From NCBI RefSeq assembly GCF_006483455.1, contig NZ_PPPU01000009.1, positions 54,889-118,888 of the forward strand: a stretch of 64,000 nt of DNA. The letters are read 5' to 3'. Under the pieces are notes generated by a model. The model was not told the origin of the DNA, searched no databases, and saw nothing but the letters and a program-made list of their open reading frames with translations. Position numbers and translations under genes: made by a program. Every line of letters starts with the position of its first letter. Position 1 is the stretch's first letter. This document shows positions 34,582-43,442 of this stretch, piece by piece. Source of the stretch: Methylomonas koyamae. Its GTDB lineage: Bacteria; Pseudomonadota; Gammaproteobacteria; Methylococcales; Methylomonadaceae.

Positions 34582-37058
34582 CGCGCTTTCGCCTGGCCTT
34601 AAAGCTGCTGTGGCGCGACGCCCGCTCCGGCGAACTGACGCTACTGGCCCTGGCATTGTTAATTGCAGTAGGCGGCACTACGTCGATTTCTTTGTTCGCC
34701 GACCGGCTGCAACGCACAATGAATTTGCAAGCCGCCGAATTCCTGGCTGGCGATTTGGTGTTGGCCGGACCGGCCCCGGCCAGTCCGCAATGGCTGGCAA
34801 AGGCTGACGAACTGGCACTGAGCGGATCGCAAACGGTCGAGTTTCCCAGCATGTTGCTGGAGAACGGCGAAATGCAGCTGGCATCGGTCAAAGCGGTCAG
34901 CGCCAGCTATCCGTTGCGCGGCCGCCTGAAGACTCGCGACGCCGATCTACAAGACGAATCCGTCGCCGATCACGGCCCGGCAGCCGGCGAGGCCTGGATC
35001 GACAAACGCTTGCTGCCCGCCCTGAAATTGCAGCTGAACGATACGCTGACCGTCGGCGAAAAAGCGCTGAAAGTGACCAGACTGATCAGTTACGAGCCGG
35101 ACAAACGCGGCGATTTTTACAGCTTCTCGCCGCGCGTGATGATGCATCTGGACGATTTGGCCGCCACCGGCGCGGTCCAGCCCGGCAGTAGAGTCCATTA
35201 CGCTCACCAGTTTATCGGCAGCGAACAGGCTTTGGCCGAATTCAAGGCCTGGTTGCAACCGAATTTGAATCCTTCGCAAAAAATCTTGGATATTCGGCGG
35301 GACCGGCCCGAGCTGGGCTCTGCGTTGCAGCGCGCCGAGCGCTATCTGGGCTTGTCCAGCGTTGTCGTGACCTTGATCTCAGGCGTTGCGATCGCGATGA
35401 CCACCCGCCGCTACAGCGAACGCCATTTCAACGCCACGGCCTTACTGCGCTGCCTAGGCTGCACGCAAGCGGAAATCGTAAGACTCTACGCCGTCCAATT
35501 TTTGGTATTAGGCTTAGCCGCCAGCTTAGCCGGTTGCGCTTTGGGTTGGCTGGCCCAGTACGGCTTGTTTCAATTGCTGAAAAATCTGTTGCCGGAAACA
35601 CTGGCCGATCCCGGGGAATTGGCGATCGTCTACGGCATTGCCACCGGCTTGATCATCTTATGGGGTTTTGCCTTGCCGCCGTTGTTACGCCTACAAGCAG
35701 TCCCGCCGCTACGCGTGCTAAGGCGGGAGCTGGAACCTTTACCCGGCAGCGGCTGGCTGGTCTACGGCTTGGCTGCCAGCGTCGTGGCCGGTTTGATCTG
35801 GCGTTATACGGGCGATCCGAAACTCACTTTCGCGATTATCGGCACCGGTTTTGCCGTTTTGCTGATCTTGGGGCTGGCGATTCAGGGCATTTTGCATTTA
35901 TCGCGACGGCTGCTGCCGCGGCTGGGCTTGGTTTGGCGCTTCGGCTTACGCGGATTGTTGCGCGACGGCCGGGCCAGCATCGGCCAGATTTTGGCATTCG
36001 GCATCACGCTGACCGCAATGGCCTTAAGTTTCAACGTGCGCAGCCACCTTTTGGACGATTGGCGCCGGCAACTTCCCGATCAGGCTCCCAACCATTTTGC
36101 GATCAACATCCTGCCGTCGTCTCTGGCCGATTTTCAGGACGACCTGAGTCGCAATCAGGTTCCGGACAGCCATTTTTATCCGGTGGTCCGCGGTCGTTTG
36201 GTGACCATTAACGGCGAAGCCGTGCAAGGCCGAGTCAGCAAAGACAGCCAAGGCGAAGCTGCCACGCAGCGCGAATTGAGCCTGACCTGGGCCGACCGGT
36301 TTCCGGAGGATAATCAAATCACCGACGGCGCAGCTTGGCAGGCGGACCGCCCCGGCCAGGTATCGGTGGAGAAAAAACTGGCGGACAATTTGGGTATCCG
36401 CCCCGGCGACCAGCTCGGTTTTACGGTGGGAGACGCCCAACTCACCGCCACGGTGGCAAATCTGCGCAGCGTGCAATGGGACACCATGCGTCCCAATTTT
36501 TACATGATTTTTTCGCCGGGCACTCTGACCGGTTTTCCGACGACCTACATGACCAGTTTTCATCTGGCCGAAGCGCAAAAAAACCTGCTGCCGCCACTGT
36601 TAAAAAAATATCCGGCGGTGACGGTTCTGGAGGTGGAGCAGATTCTGCAGCAATTCAGAACCATACTGGCCCAATTAACCCAAGCGATTAATCTGATTTT
36701 ATATTTTGCGCTGGCAGCAGGATTTAGCGTGCTGTTCGCCGCAGTCTATTCCACCTTGGACCAACGGATTTACGAAGGGGCGTTGCTACGTACGTTGGGG
36801 GCGCGGCGCAGCTTTTTAAGGAGCAGTCATTTGATCGAATTTTGCGTTTTGGGGCTGTCCGCAGGATTGCTGGCAACGCTGGCGACCGAGTCGATACTGT
36901 ATATGCTGTATACCCGCGTCATGCAAATCCAGTTCCAGGCCCATGTTTATCTATGGCTGGCGTTACCGGCCGTCGGCGTTACCGGAGTCACCCTGGCCGG
37001 GTATTGGGGAGTACGCCACGTGGTCAGACAAGCACCGTTACGGGTATTGCGGCGTTAA
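34578..37058 (+). CDS. ybbP: FtsX-like permease YbbP
   Basis: The 826-residue membrane protein has one N-terminal membrane segment, a large periplasmic domain, then FtsX-type helix groups near 260-440 and 700-820, as in E. coli YbbP. LLWRDARSGELTLLALALLIAVGG, GLSSVVVTLISGVAIAMTTRRYSERH and LRTLGARRSFLRSS are typical. The MacB-like class extracts or moves hydrophobic substrates at the membrane and does not cross it. ATGA overlap with ybbA shows one operon. Length agrees with the family (about 800). Confidence 0.92.
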   Translation: MTRFRLALKLLWRDARSGELTLLALALLIAVGGTTSISLFADRLQRTMNLQAAEFLAGDLVLAGPAPASPQWLAKADELALSGSQTVEFPSMLLENGEMQLASVKAVSASYPLRGRLKTRDADLQDESVADHGPAAGEAWIDKRLLPALKLQLNDTLTVGEKALKVTRLISYEPDKRGDFYSFSPRVMMHLDDLAATGAVQPGSRVHYAHQFIGSEQALAEFKAWLQPNLNPSQKILDIRRDRPELGSALQRAERYLGLSSVVVTLISGVAIAMTTRRYSERHFNATALLRCLGCTQAEIVRLYAVQFLVLGLAASLAGCALGWLAQYGLFQLLKNLLPETLADPGELAIVYGIATGLIILWGFALPPLLRLQAVPPLRVLRRELEPLPGSGWLVYGLAASVVAGLIWRYTGDPKLTFAIIGTGFAVLLILGLAIQGILHLSRRLLPRLGLVWRFGLRGLLRDGRASIGQILAFGITLTAMALSFNVRSHLLDDWRRQLPDQAPNHFAINILPSSLADFQDDLSRNQVPDSHFYPVVRGRLVTINGEAVQGRVSKDSQGEAATQRELSLTWADRFPEDNQITDGAAWQADRPGQVSVEKKLADNLGIRPGDQLGFTVGDAQLTATVANLRSVQWDTMRPNFYMIFSPGTLTGFPTTYMTSFHLAEAQKNLLPPLLKKYPAVTVLEVEQILQQFRTILAQLTQAINLILYFALAAGFSVLFAAVYSTLDQRIYEGALLRTLGARRSFLRSSHLIEFCVLGLSAGLLATLATESILYMLYTRVMQIQFQAHVYLWLALPAVGVTGVTLAGYWGVRHVVRQAPLRVLRR

Positions 37059-37087
37059 GATCTACCTGTTTTACAGCCGAAACCGGC

Positions 37088-37426
37088 TCAAAAGGAAATC
37101 AGCGACAGGTTTAAGACGATGCAAACCGCATTCGATAACACACCGTAGATTGCCAGAGAACTATTGAACTTGGTATTGACCATCGCAAATGCTGCCACGC
37201 CCAAGCCGCCGATATCCAAGGCCAAAAACACAGTGACGAAAATCATCACGCCGTCGAACACATTGGGCCCGGGCGCCGCAGTTGCTAAGGTGGCGGGCAT
37301 TGAAACCGTTAGCCAGGCCGCGCAACTCGACGCCGAGATAATCAGTGAAGCCCGCGCAAATCCCTGGCTGCGGTAACGGCTTTTGCGGCGGTCGCCGCCC
37401 GACCATGACGATGCTTCCTGATTCAA
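37088..37426 (-). CDS. Small membrane protein with TTG start, unknown function
   Basis: The 112-residue product starts at TTG (37426), chosen because GGGGAG lies six bases upstream and the nearby ATG runs into a stop. A basic N-terminus (GGDRRKSRYRSQGFAR) precedes three hydrophobic stretches (about 27-50, 56-82 and 90-112). No family is recognised. It ends 29 bp from the end of convergent ybbP. Longer plus-strand frames across it lack ribosome sites. Confidence 0.55.
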   Translation of the reverse strand: MNQEASSWSGGDRRKSRYRSQGFARASLIISASSCAAWLTVSMPATLATAAPGPNVFDGVMIFVTVFLALDIGGLGVAAFAMVNTKFNSSLAIYGVLSNAVCIVLNLSLISF

Positions 37427-37529
37427 TCCGAACTCCCCATGTCAGAAAATGTGCCGACCTGTCCCGACAAGATTCCCGCCGCCGTTCGCTTTGCCGGGTA
37501 CAAATGCTGGCGAGCCCGGCGGAAAAGGT

Positions 37530-38768
37530 TTATATCTCCCGGAACCGATAACCGCCAGCGGTTTGCCAAGACAAATAAATACGGTCGCCATCGCTCAGTA
37601 AAAAAGCATCGTCGGCCGCATCCGGCGTTGCTTCCGCGATCTCGGGCTGAGTCCAGTGGTTGCCGCCGTCGTCGGACTTGATCAATTTGACCAAATTTTT
37701 ACTGCCGTCAAACTCCGACCAGACTACCGCCAGCCGCTGGCCCAACGCCAATACTTGAGGGTGTTTGGCGCCCGGATTGCCGAGCCGGTAGGGCTGGGAG
37801 AACTCGGCCGCACCCGGTAGCGAATGAGCGTAAAACAAGCCCTGATTGTCGGGGGCCCCGCTAAACCAAACGGCGTGTATCGTGCCATCGTCGGTAATCG
37901 ACAACCCTGGACCATGGTGCGGACAGGCATCGATTTTCCAGTTCTCGTGGCTGACTCGCTGCACCGGCCCCGGCGTATGCCAATCGCCGAACTTGGACAA
38001 GACATGGTCGCGGATATTGCCGTCATAGACATGCCGCCACAGTACTAGCGGGCGGTTGTCGGGAGCGATTTCCACGCCCAAACGGCAACATTCGCAGCTA
38101 TGCGGCGCGACGATTTTATTCGGGTAAAAGCTTGCTCCGCCATTGTCGGACCAAGCGTAATAGATCGCGGTACCGTTGAATTCCTGCTTGGCAGCCTTAG
38201 CCTTTTCCTTGTCCCGAGCGTCTAGCCAAGCGATAAACACTTCGCCGTTCTTGCCCAGCGCCAACGCATCGAAACGATGACTGATAACGTCAAGATTGTC
38301 GTTGACCGTTACCGGCTTGGAAAAGGTTCTACCGCCGTCGGTAGAACGGCTGAAACGGATATAGCCGGTGTGGCGTTTTTCCAGACTCTGCGTCCACGTC
38401 AAATAAACGTTGCCTTCGGGGCCGATTTTGATTTTCGGCCGATATTCGCCGTGCGCGGCAATCGCCTCGGCGTCGGCATTGACCCGAACCGGTTTGGAAA
38501 AACTACGGCCGCCGTCATCCGAGGTTTGCAGATAAATATGGCGTTGCTGCACCCACGCGATCCAGAGTGTACCGTTTGAGTCGAAGCTGGCCGTCACGGT
38601 ATCGGAACACCCACGCTGCGGCAATGCTTGCGCTTTGGTGCAGTCGGCTTGGTTTACCGCACCTTGCTGCGCGGCAGCCGGATTTTGATCGACGGGTACG
38701 GCATCGGTCGCACAAGCCGAAACCACAAACGGTGTGATTAAGGCTAGGAATAGTTTGGATATTTTCAT
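37530..38768 (-). CDS. Lipoprotein with sialidase-like BNR/Asp-box repeats
   Basis: The 412-residue product has a lipobox (FVVSAC, Cys 19), so it is probably lipid-anchored. At least four Asp-box repeats are visible: SDDGGRSF, STDGGRTF, SDNGGASF and SDDGGNHW, the S-x-D-x-G-x-x-W/F turns of sialidase-type beta-propellers. The middle holds HSCECCRLG, a tight cysteine group that could bind a metal or form disulfides, and later DACPHHGPG. True sialidase active-site arginines are not evident, so it is likely a propeller with another role. Neighbours do not clarify it. Confidence 0.8.
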   Translation of the reverse strand: MKISKLFLALITPFVVSACATDAVPVDQNPAAAQQGAVNQADCTKAQALPQRGCSDTVTASFDSNGTLWIAWVQQRHIYLQTSDDGGRSFSKPVRVNADAEAIAAHGEYRPKIKIGPEGNVYLTWTQSLEKRHTGYIRFSRSTDGGRTFSKPVTVNDNLDVISHRFDALALGKNGEVFIAWLDARDKEKAKAAKQEFNGTAIYYAWSDNGGASFYPNKIVAPHSCECCRLGVEIAPDNRPLVLWRHVYDGNIRDHVLSKFGDWHTPGPVQRVSHENWKIDACPHHGPGLSITDDGTIHAVWFSGAPDNQGLFYAHSLPGAAEFSQPYRLGNPGAKHPQVLALGQRLAVVWSEFDGSKNLVKLIKSDDGGNHWTQPEIAEATPDAADDAFLLSDGDRIYLSWQTAGGYRFREI

Positions 38769-38928
38769 GTGTCATTCGGCGTGTTGAAACGTTGCAGCCG
38801 GGTTGCCGCAACAAATTGATTATATTTTTCGCAGATTATCGCCGTCCCGGCAGCCGCGCGCCACTCCGCTTGCATGATGCCGAAAAATCCGGCGCACCGA
38901 CGCCGGTTTTAAGCTTGCGCAACTTCGC

Positions 38929-38961
38929 AAAAAAAAGCCCCGGCCGTTACCGGCCGAGGCT
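38929..38961 (-). terminator. Rho-independent terminator of the GH17-GT2 gene
   Basis: On the minus strand the stem AGCC-T-CGGCC / GGCCG-GGGCT is followed by a run of eight Ts (A-run 38929-38936 on the plus strand). It begins about 25 bases after the stop at 38986. Confidence 0.85.
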
Positions 38962-38985
38962 GGGTGTCCTGTAAGCTAAACCCCG

Positions 38986-41763
38986 CTATTCGGTATCCAA
39001 TTCGTCGGCCGACAGTTTTTTACCCGGAAAATAATTCGGCGCGACACTGATCAGAATCGTAATAAAAGTGGCGATATACGGTACCGATTGCACCGCCAGT
39101 ACCGCGACCCATAACCGGCCGCTCAAGTTGTCGAAATGCTCGACGGAGCGCATCGCCACAATGCCGGCGACCAACAGCAGTAGCAGTAACAGCTCTTGCC
39201 AGATGATCAACAGACCGGCGACCAGAGGCCCCTGCTGTTCGTATTTAGGCGTACGCATGAAGGGCTTGCCGGACGTGAACAAACCCTGCAAGGTGCCGCG
39301 CGCCACAGTGTGCGTCAACGACAGGCCGGCCAGCGCCGCACCCAAGGCCTGCAACATCGAACACGCCACCCGCGCCTTGTACAACCATAAACCGCGCACG
39401 ATCTTAAAGGCAAACAAGCCTATCGTCGGCAACAGGAAGGCATTTACCGGCAATTCGCTGTGCTTGGGATCGGCGACGATCAGCGCCGTCAAAATCAAAC
39501 TGGTGCCGGTAAACAGCAAGGCCAACGCATCGGAAAACCACGGCAACCAGCCGGCGACAAAGTAATAGCGTTGCGCCGACGTCAGCGAAGACTTCTTGTT
39601 GGGCAGGAAATGCCGCCAATGCTTTTTGATGATTTGCATCGCACCGTACACCCAACGGAAGCGTTGCGTCATATAGCCGGAGAAGGTATCCGGCATCAAG
39701 CCGCGGCCGAACGATTCTTTGCAATACACCGAATCGTAACCGGCCTCGTACAAACGCAAACCCAGTTCGCTGTCTTCGCAAATACACCATTCACCCCAGG
39801 AGCCAACTTTTTCGAACGCCGATTTGCGCACCATCGTCATCGTGCCGTGCTGGATGATGGCGTTGTATTCGTTACGCTGCACCATGCCGATGTTGAAGAA
39901 ACCGGCATATTCCCAGTAACACATGTTTTTGAACGAGCCTTGATGGGCGTCGCGGTAGTCTTGGGGCGACTGGACGAAGCCGACATTTTCCTGGTCGAAG
40001 TACGGCACCATGGCGTTCAACCAATCAGGCGACAAAATGTAATCGCTATCGATCACCGCGATAATTTCGGCATCGTCTGCGGTATTTTCCAGCGCATAGT
40101 TGATCGCGCCGGCTTTATAACCAGGCCAGTTGTCCAAATGGAAGAAGCGGAATTTCTCGCCCAAACGGTCGCAATCGTCGCGCACCGGTTGCCATACTGT
40201 CGGATCCTTGGTGTTGTTATCCATCACCAACACTTCGTAATTCGGATAATCGACCTTGGCCAGAGCATTCAAAGTCTTGCGTACCATTTCCGGAGGCTCG
40301 TTATGAATCGGCAGATGGATCGAGACTTTCGGGTAACGGAAACCGGCCGGCGGCGTCAGCGGCTGGAAGGTACGACGGCCTTTTCGATGCCAAATCACTT
40401 CCGCTATTTCCAAGCTTTCGGTCAACAGCACCAGGATTGCCATGGCCTGCATCATCAACAGAATCGCCCAAAACACGACCGAGAAACCGGTTTGGTATTG
40501 GGCTGCCGCTATCGAAGCCGACCAGAACAAGACCGATGCCGCCAAGTTGGCGACGATGCCGAAGAAGAATTTACCGGGCAGTTTCAAGCTTTTCCGGGTA
40601 AACAAGAAGGCCGCCATCAGGATGATACTGAGTATTGCCGCACCGCTGGCCCAATTACGCCAGGTCGGATTGGCCAATACGTCGCCCTCCATCGGGAATT
40701 TGGGCTGGCGATCGGCATTGAACAGGCCCCAGTACGCGCCGGCGGTACCTTCCAGCTTGATTTTCCACGGCTGGTCGAAGGCCTCGACCACGTAGTAAAT
40801 CACGTTCTCGGCGGTGGCGCGGTTCAGGAATTCGCGTAAAAACTTGGCCTGATTCGCCAACGAAGCCGTAGCGGCTTTTTGCGGCGGACCATCGGAAGGC
40901 CAACCCACCTCGGTAATGACGATGGTTTTATCAGGGTAAAGCTTTTGCAGTTCATAGTAGCGCTTGAACACGTATTCGACGGCATTATCGCCTTCCGCGC
41001 CTTGGGGCAATTCGACCGGAATGCCCTCCCAATACGGCAGGATATGCACCGCGATGTAATCGACTTCGGCCGCCAATTCCGGATGGTCGACCCATATATC
41101 CCAGGTCTCGGCGGTACTGACCGGCTTCCAGGTGCGTTTTTTGACTTCGCGGATATATTCGATCAGTTCATTGGCTTTGTTGGTAACTTCAAGATTGATC
41201 TCGGCTTTGATTTTATCCTGCAGTTCCTGCTCCGCCATCTGACCGCCAAACTCGTCGCGCACGCGCTTTGCGACCGGTTCGCTGACCTTGTTTCTGACCC
41301 GCAACAGCGATTCGTTTCCAACCAGCGTCCGAATGATCGTTTTCGGATATTGATTGGCTAGGTTGATTAAACTCTCGACTTCGCGCTGGTTCTTGTCCAA
41401 CCGTTTTTGCCGGTTCTCCTCGCTTTCTTCGTCCTCGACCAAATCCACCCAGCAGCCCATCGCCAGATTCAACGCGCTTTTCGCGGTCAATTCCGGCACG
41501 ACCTCCATACCCTCCAATGCGGTATAGGTCCTGATTGAATGCGCCTTGCCCGACAATAGCTCGACATCGGCCTGGATTTGTTCGCGGGTCGGAAAGATAC
41601 CATCCTGCGGATTGAAATCGCGCTGCTTGGGGTTAAAAGTTACCCCCATCATCGTGTCGCTCCAAGACGGAAGCTGTAACGGGTTATTGATGTAGGACCA
41701 GATACCGATGTTGATCAAAACCAACAGGACTAGGGTGAGAAATGTGGCTATTTTGGCTTTCAT
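38986..41763 (-). CDS. GH17-GT2 fusion, NdvB-like beta-glucan synthase
   Basis: The 925-residue membrane protein starts MKAKIATFL with one membrane segment. A periplasmic GH17 domain (about 30-360) follows, with VGNESLLR (acid/base Glu) and VITEVGWPSDG (nucleophile Glu, full GH17 signature). After more membrane helices comes a processive GT2 domain: HLPIHNEPPEMV, VIDSDYIL, CEDSELGLRL and QRFRWVYGAM (the QxxRW motif). C-terminal membrane segments end it. Proteins with this fusion (Pseudomonas and Bradyrhizobium NdvB) make beta-1,3-type periplasmic or cyclic glucans; the GH part may act as transglycosidase. The upstream ATG-less extension is not used. Confidence 0.9.
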   Translation of the reverse strand: MKAKIATFLTLVLLVLINIGIWSYINNPLQLPSWSDTMMGVTFNPKQRDFNPQDGIFPTREQIQADVELLSGKAHSIRTYTALEGMEVVPELTAKSALNLAMGCWVDLVEDEESEENRQKRLDKNQREVESLINLANQYPKTIIRTLVGNESLLRVRNKVSEPVAKRVRDEFGGQMAEQELQDKIKAEINLEVTNKANELIEYIREVKKRTWKPVSTAETWDIWVDHPELAAEVDYIAVHILPYWEGIPVELPQGAEGDNAVEYVFKRYYELQKLYPDKTIVITEVGWPSDGPPQKAATASLANQAKFLREFLNRATAENVIYYVVEAFDQPWKIKLEGTAGAYWGLFNADRQPKFPMEGDVLANPTWRNWASGAAILSIILMAAFLFTRKSLKLPGKFFFGIVANLAASVLFWSASIAAAQYQTGFSVVFWAILLMMQAMAILVLLTESLEIAEVIWHRKGRRTFQPLTPPAGFRYPKVSIHLPIHNEPPEMVRKTLNALAKVDYPNYEVLVMDNNTKDPTVWQPVRDDCDRLGEKFRFFHLDNWPGYKAGAINYALENTADDAEIIAVIDSDYILSPDWLNAMVPYFDQENVGFVQSPQDYRDAHQGSFKNMCYWEYAGFFNIGMVQRNEYNAIIQHGTMTMVRKSAFEKVGSWGEWCICEDSELGLRLYEAGYDSVYCKESFGRGLMPDTFSGYMTQRFRWVYGAMQIIKKHWRHFLPNKKSSLTSAQRYYFVAGWLPWFSDALALLFTGTSLILTALIVADPKHSELPVNAFLLPTIGLFAFKIVRGLWLYKARVACSMLQALGAALAGLSLTHTVARGTLQGLFTSGKPFMRTPKYEQQGPLVAGLLIIWQELLLLLLLVAGIVAMRSVEHFDNLSGRLWVAVLAVQSVPYIATFITILISVAPNYFPGKKLSADELDTE

Positions 41764-42067
41764 TCGACAGAAAGACTCCGCATTATTGGAAAATTTGTTA
41801 AACGGTATTTTTGTAATTCTTACGGCGCTACCCGCGCCAATCCGTCGGCGGATCAATCAGACTTAGGCAAGATCTTTTCGACGTAATGCCGAACGCCAGC
41901 CATATGCGGGCCGCAATTCCAGTCAGGCAACAGGCTACCTAAAAACCTCGCGGCATTGAGAATACCCGCCTCAGACCGAAAAGCTCGACAAACTGATCAC
42001 CGGACACATTGCCAGTATTGAAAGCTGCCTCGCTTAGCCCTGTCTTAAGCGGGTATGCGGAAAACTG
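41764..42067. other. Intergenic region upstream of the GH17-GT2 gene
   Basis: The 304 bp contain no ORF with a ribosome site. They should hold the minus-strand promoter of the GH17-GT2 gene, but no good hexamer pair or sigma-54 match was seen. Confidence 0.4.
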
Positions 42068-42265
42068 TTACTTCAACGAAAGGGTCTCGACGCGTCCTTT
42101 CATCTCGATATTCAGCTTGTCTTCTTTAGCCAACCAGCCGATGGCCCGTTGCACTTCGTTTTTGCCCAAGCCGGTTTCGGTGGTGATCTTATTCACGCTG
42201 GCTTCGCCATTCGCGTTCAGAAATTGCCAGACTGCACCAGCTGCTTCGCCAATTGTATCTACCAT
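42068..42265 (-). CDS. Small winged-helix protein (DUF2582-like)
   Basis: The 65-residue product is a single winged-helix domain: TIGEAAGAVWQFLNANG, then a recognition region (SVNKITTETGLGKNEVQRAI) and the wing (GWLAKEDKLNIEM). AGGAG precedes the ATG by five bases. Proteins of this family may bind DNA, but no target is known. It follows minE on the same strand, separated by a terminator, so it may be transcribed independently. Confidence 0.85.
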   Translation of the reverse strand: MVDTIGEAAGAVWQFLNANGEASVNKITTETGLGKNEVQRAIGWLAKEDKLNIEMKGRVETLSLK

Positions 42266-42290
42266 TTCAACTCCTCATCATTTGCACAAC

Positions 42291-42334
42291 AAAAAAATCG
42301 GCTGCTTGCTCCGGCACAACACCGGAATAAGCCT
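42291..42334 (-). terminator. Terminator after minCDE
   Basis: On the minus strand GGCT...TCCGG / CCGGA...AGCC form a two-part stem ending in GATTTTTTT (A-run 42291-42297). It lies 20 bases past the minE stop. Confidence 0.7.
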
Positions 42335-42354
42335 TGTCAAACAAGCAAACGCAA

Positions 42355-42609
42355 CTAACGCTCGTCAGGTAACACGATATTCAGTTCGAGTGTTTCCTGA
42401 TTGCCATCCTGTTCGAAATTAACGGTGATAGCATCCTGCCCGACATTTACATATTTACGAATTACTGCCAATAGTTCTTTTTGTAGTTCTGGCAAATAAG
42501 AAGGCTGGTTGCGCGAGGCCCGTTCGTGCGCCACCAGAATTTGCAGCCGCTCCTTGGCTAAAGACGCCGTATTGGTCTTCGACGATCTGAAGTAATCTAA
42601 GAGACTCAT
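42355..42609 (-). CDS. minE: Cell-division topological specificity factor MinE
   Basis: The 84-residue product starts MSLLDYFRSSKTNTA (membrane-targeting helix), followed by AKERLQILVAHERA, the MinD-binding and anti-MinC segment, and a C-terminal dimer domain. It drives pole-to-pole oscillation of MinD. The ATG at 42609 shares one base with the minD stop. Confidence 0.97.
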   Translation of the reverse strand: MSLLDYFRSSKTNTASLAKERLQILVAHERASRNQPSYLPELQKELLAVIRKYVNVGQDAITVNFEQDGNQETLELNIVLPDER

Positions 42610-43421
42610 CACTTGCTCCCGAACAGCTTGCTAAACAAGCCCTTCTTCTCTTCCTCGATAAAACGGTGTGGTCTGTTTTCGCCTAAATAACGGGCAACGA
42701 TATCAGCATACGCCTGACCGGCATCGCTTTGCTCGTCCAAGATAACCGGGGTGCCGGAGTTCGAAGCGTTCAATACCGACTTCGATTCCGGAATCACGCC
42801 CAACAGGTGGAGGGATAAAATTTCCTGGACGTCTTCGACACTCAACATTTCGCCCAACTTAACCCTATCCGGTGCGTAACGGGTCAACAGCAGGTATTCC
42901 TTGATCGGCTCTTCGCCTTTTTCCGCCCGCCGCGACTTGCTGGCAAGAATGCCCAACATACGATCCGAATCCCTAACCGACGATACTTCCGGATTGGTCA
43001 CGACGAAAGCGTCATCGGCAAAGTACATGGCAAGTGTAGCACCGCGCTCGATTCCCGCCGGCGAGTCGCAAACGATGTATTTAAAGTCCTTGGACAACTC
43101 TTCCAAAATCTTGCCGACGCCTTCGGTCGTCAACGCATCTTTGTCGCGGGTTTGCGAGGCGGGCAGTATGTACAGTTGCTCGCAGCGCTTGTCCTTGATC
43201 AAGGCTTGATTCAGAGTCGCTTCATTGTTGATCACGTTAACCAAATCGTAAACCACGCGGCGTTCACACCCCATGATCAAATCGAGGTTGCGCAGCCCCA
43301 CATCGAAATCGATCACGGCAGTCTTGTGCCCCCGCTTCGCCAAACCCATCGCGATCGCGGCACTGGTCGTGGTTTTGCCCACACCACCTTTTCCCGATGT
43401 TACTACGATTATTCTGGCCAA
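42609..43421 (-). CDS. minD: Septum-site-determining ATPase MinD
   Basis: The 270-residue ATPase begins MARIIVVTSGKGGVGKTT, a deviant Walker A, identical in layout to E. coli MinD. The start codon is TTG at 43421, supported by GGAGG seven bases upstream and by homology; no ATG is available. FDVGLRNLDLIMGCERR and the C-terminal amphipathic helix EEKKGLFSKLFG (membrane anchor) are clear. It recruits MinC to the membrane and is released by MinE. Confidence 0.98.
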   Translation of the reverse strand: MARIIVVTSGKGGVGKTTTSAAIAMGLAKRGHKTAVIDFDVGLRNLDLIMGCERRVVYDLVNVINNEATLNQALIKDKRCEQLYILPASQTRDKDALTTEGVGKILEELSKDFKYIVCDSPAGIERGATLAMYFADDAFVVTNPEVSSVRDSDRMLGILASKSRRAEKGEEPIKEYLLLTRYAPDRVKLGEMLSVEDVQEILSLHLLGVIPESKSVLNASNSGTPVILDEQSDAGQAYADIVARYLGENRPHRFIEEEKKGLFSKLFGSK

Positions 43422-43442
43422 AATTATTCCTCCAAGAAAAGC

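Noticed and set aside
39460..40839. Long plus-strand frame (459 codons) antisense to the GH17-GT2 gene
   Set aside because: The minus-strand gene has full catalytic motifs; the antisense frame has no recognisable domain or ribosome site.
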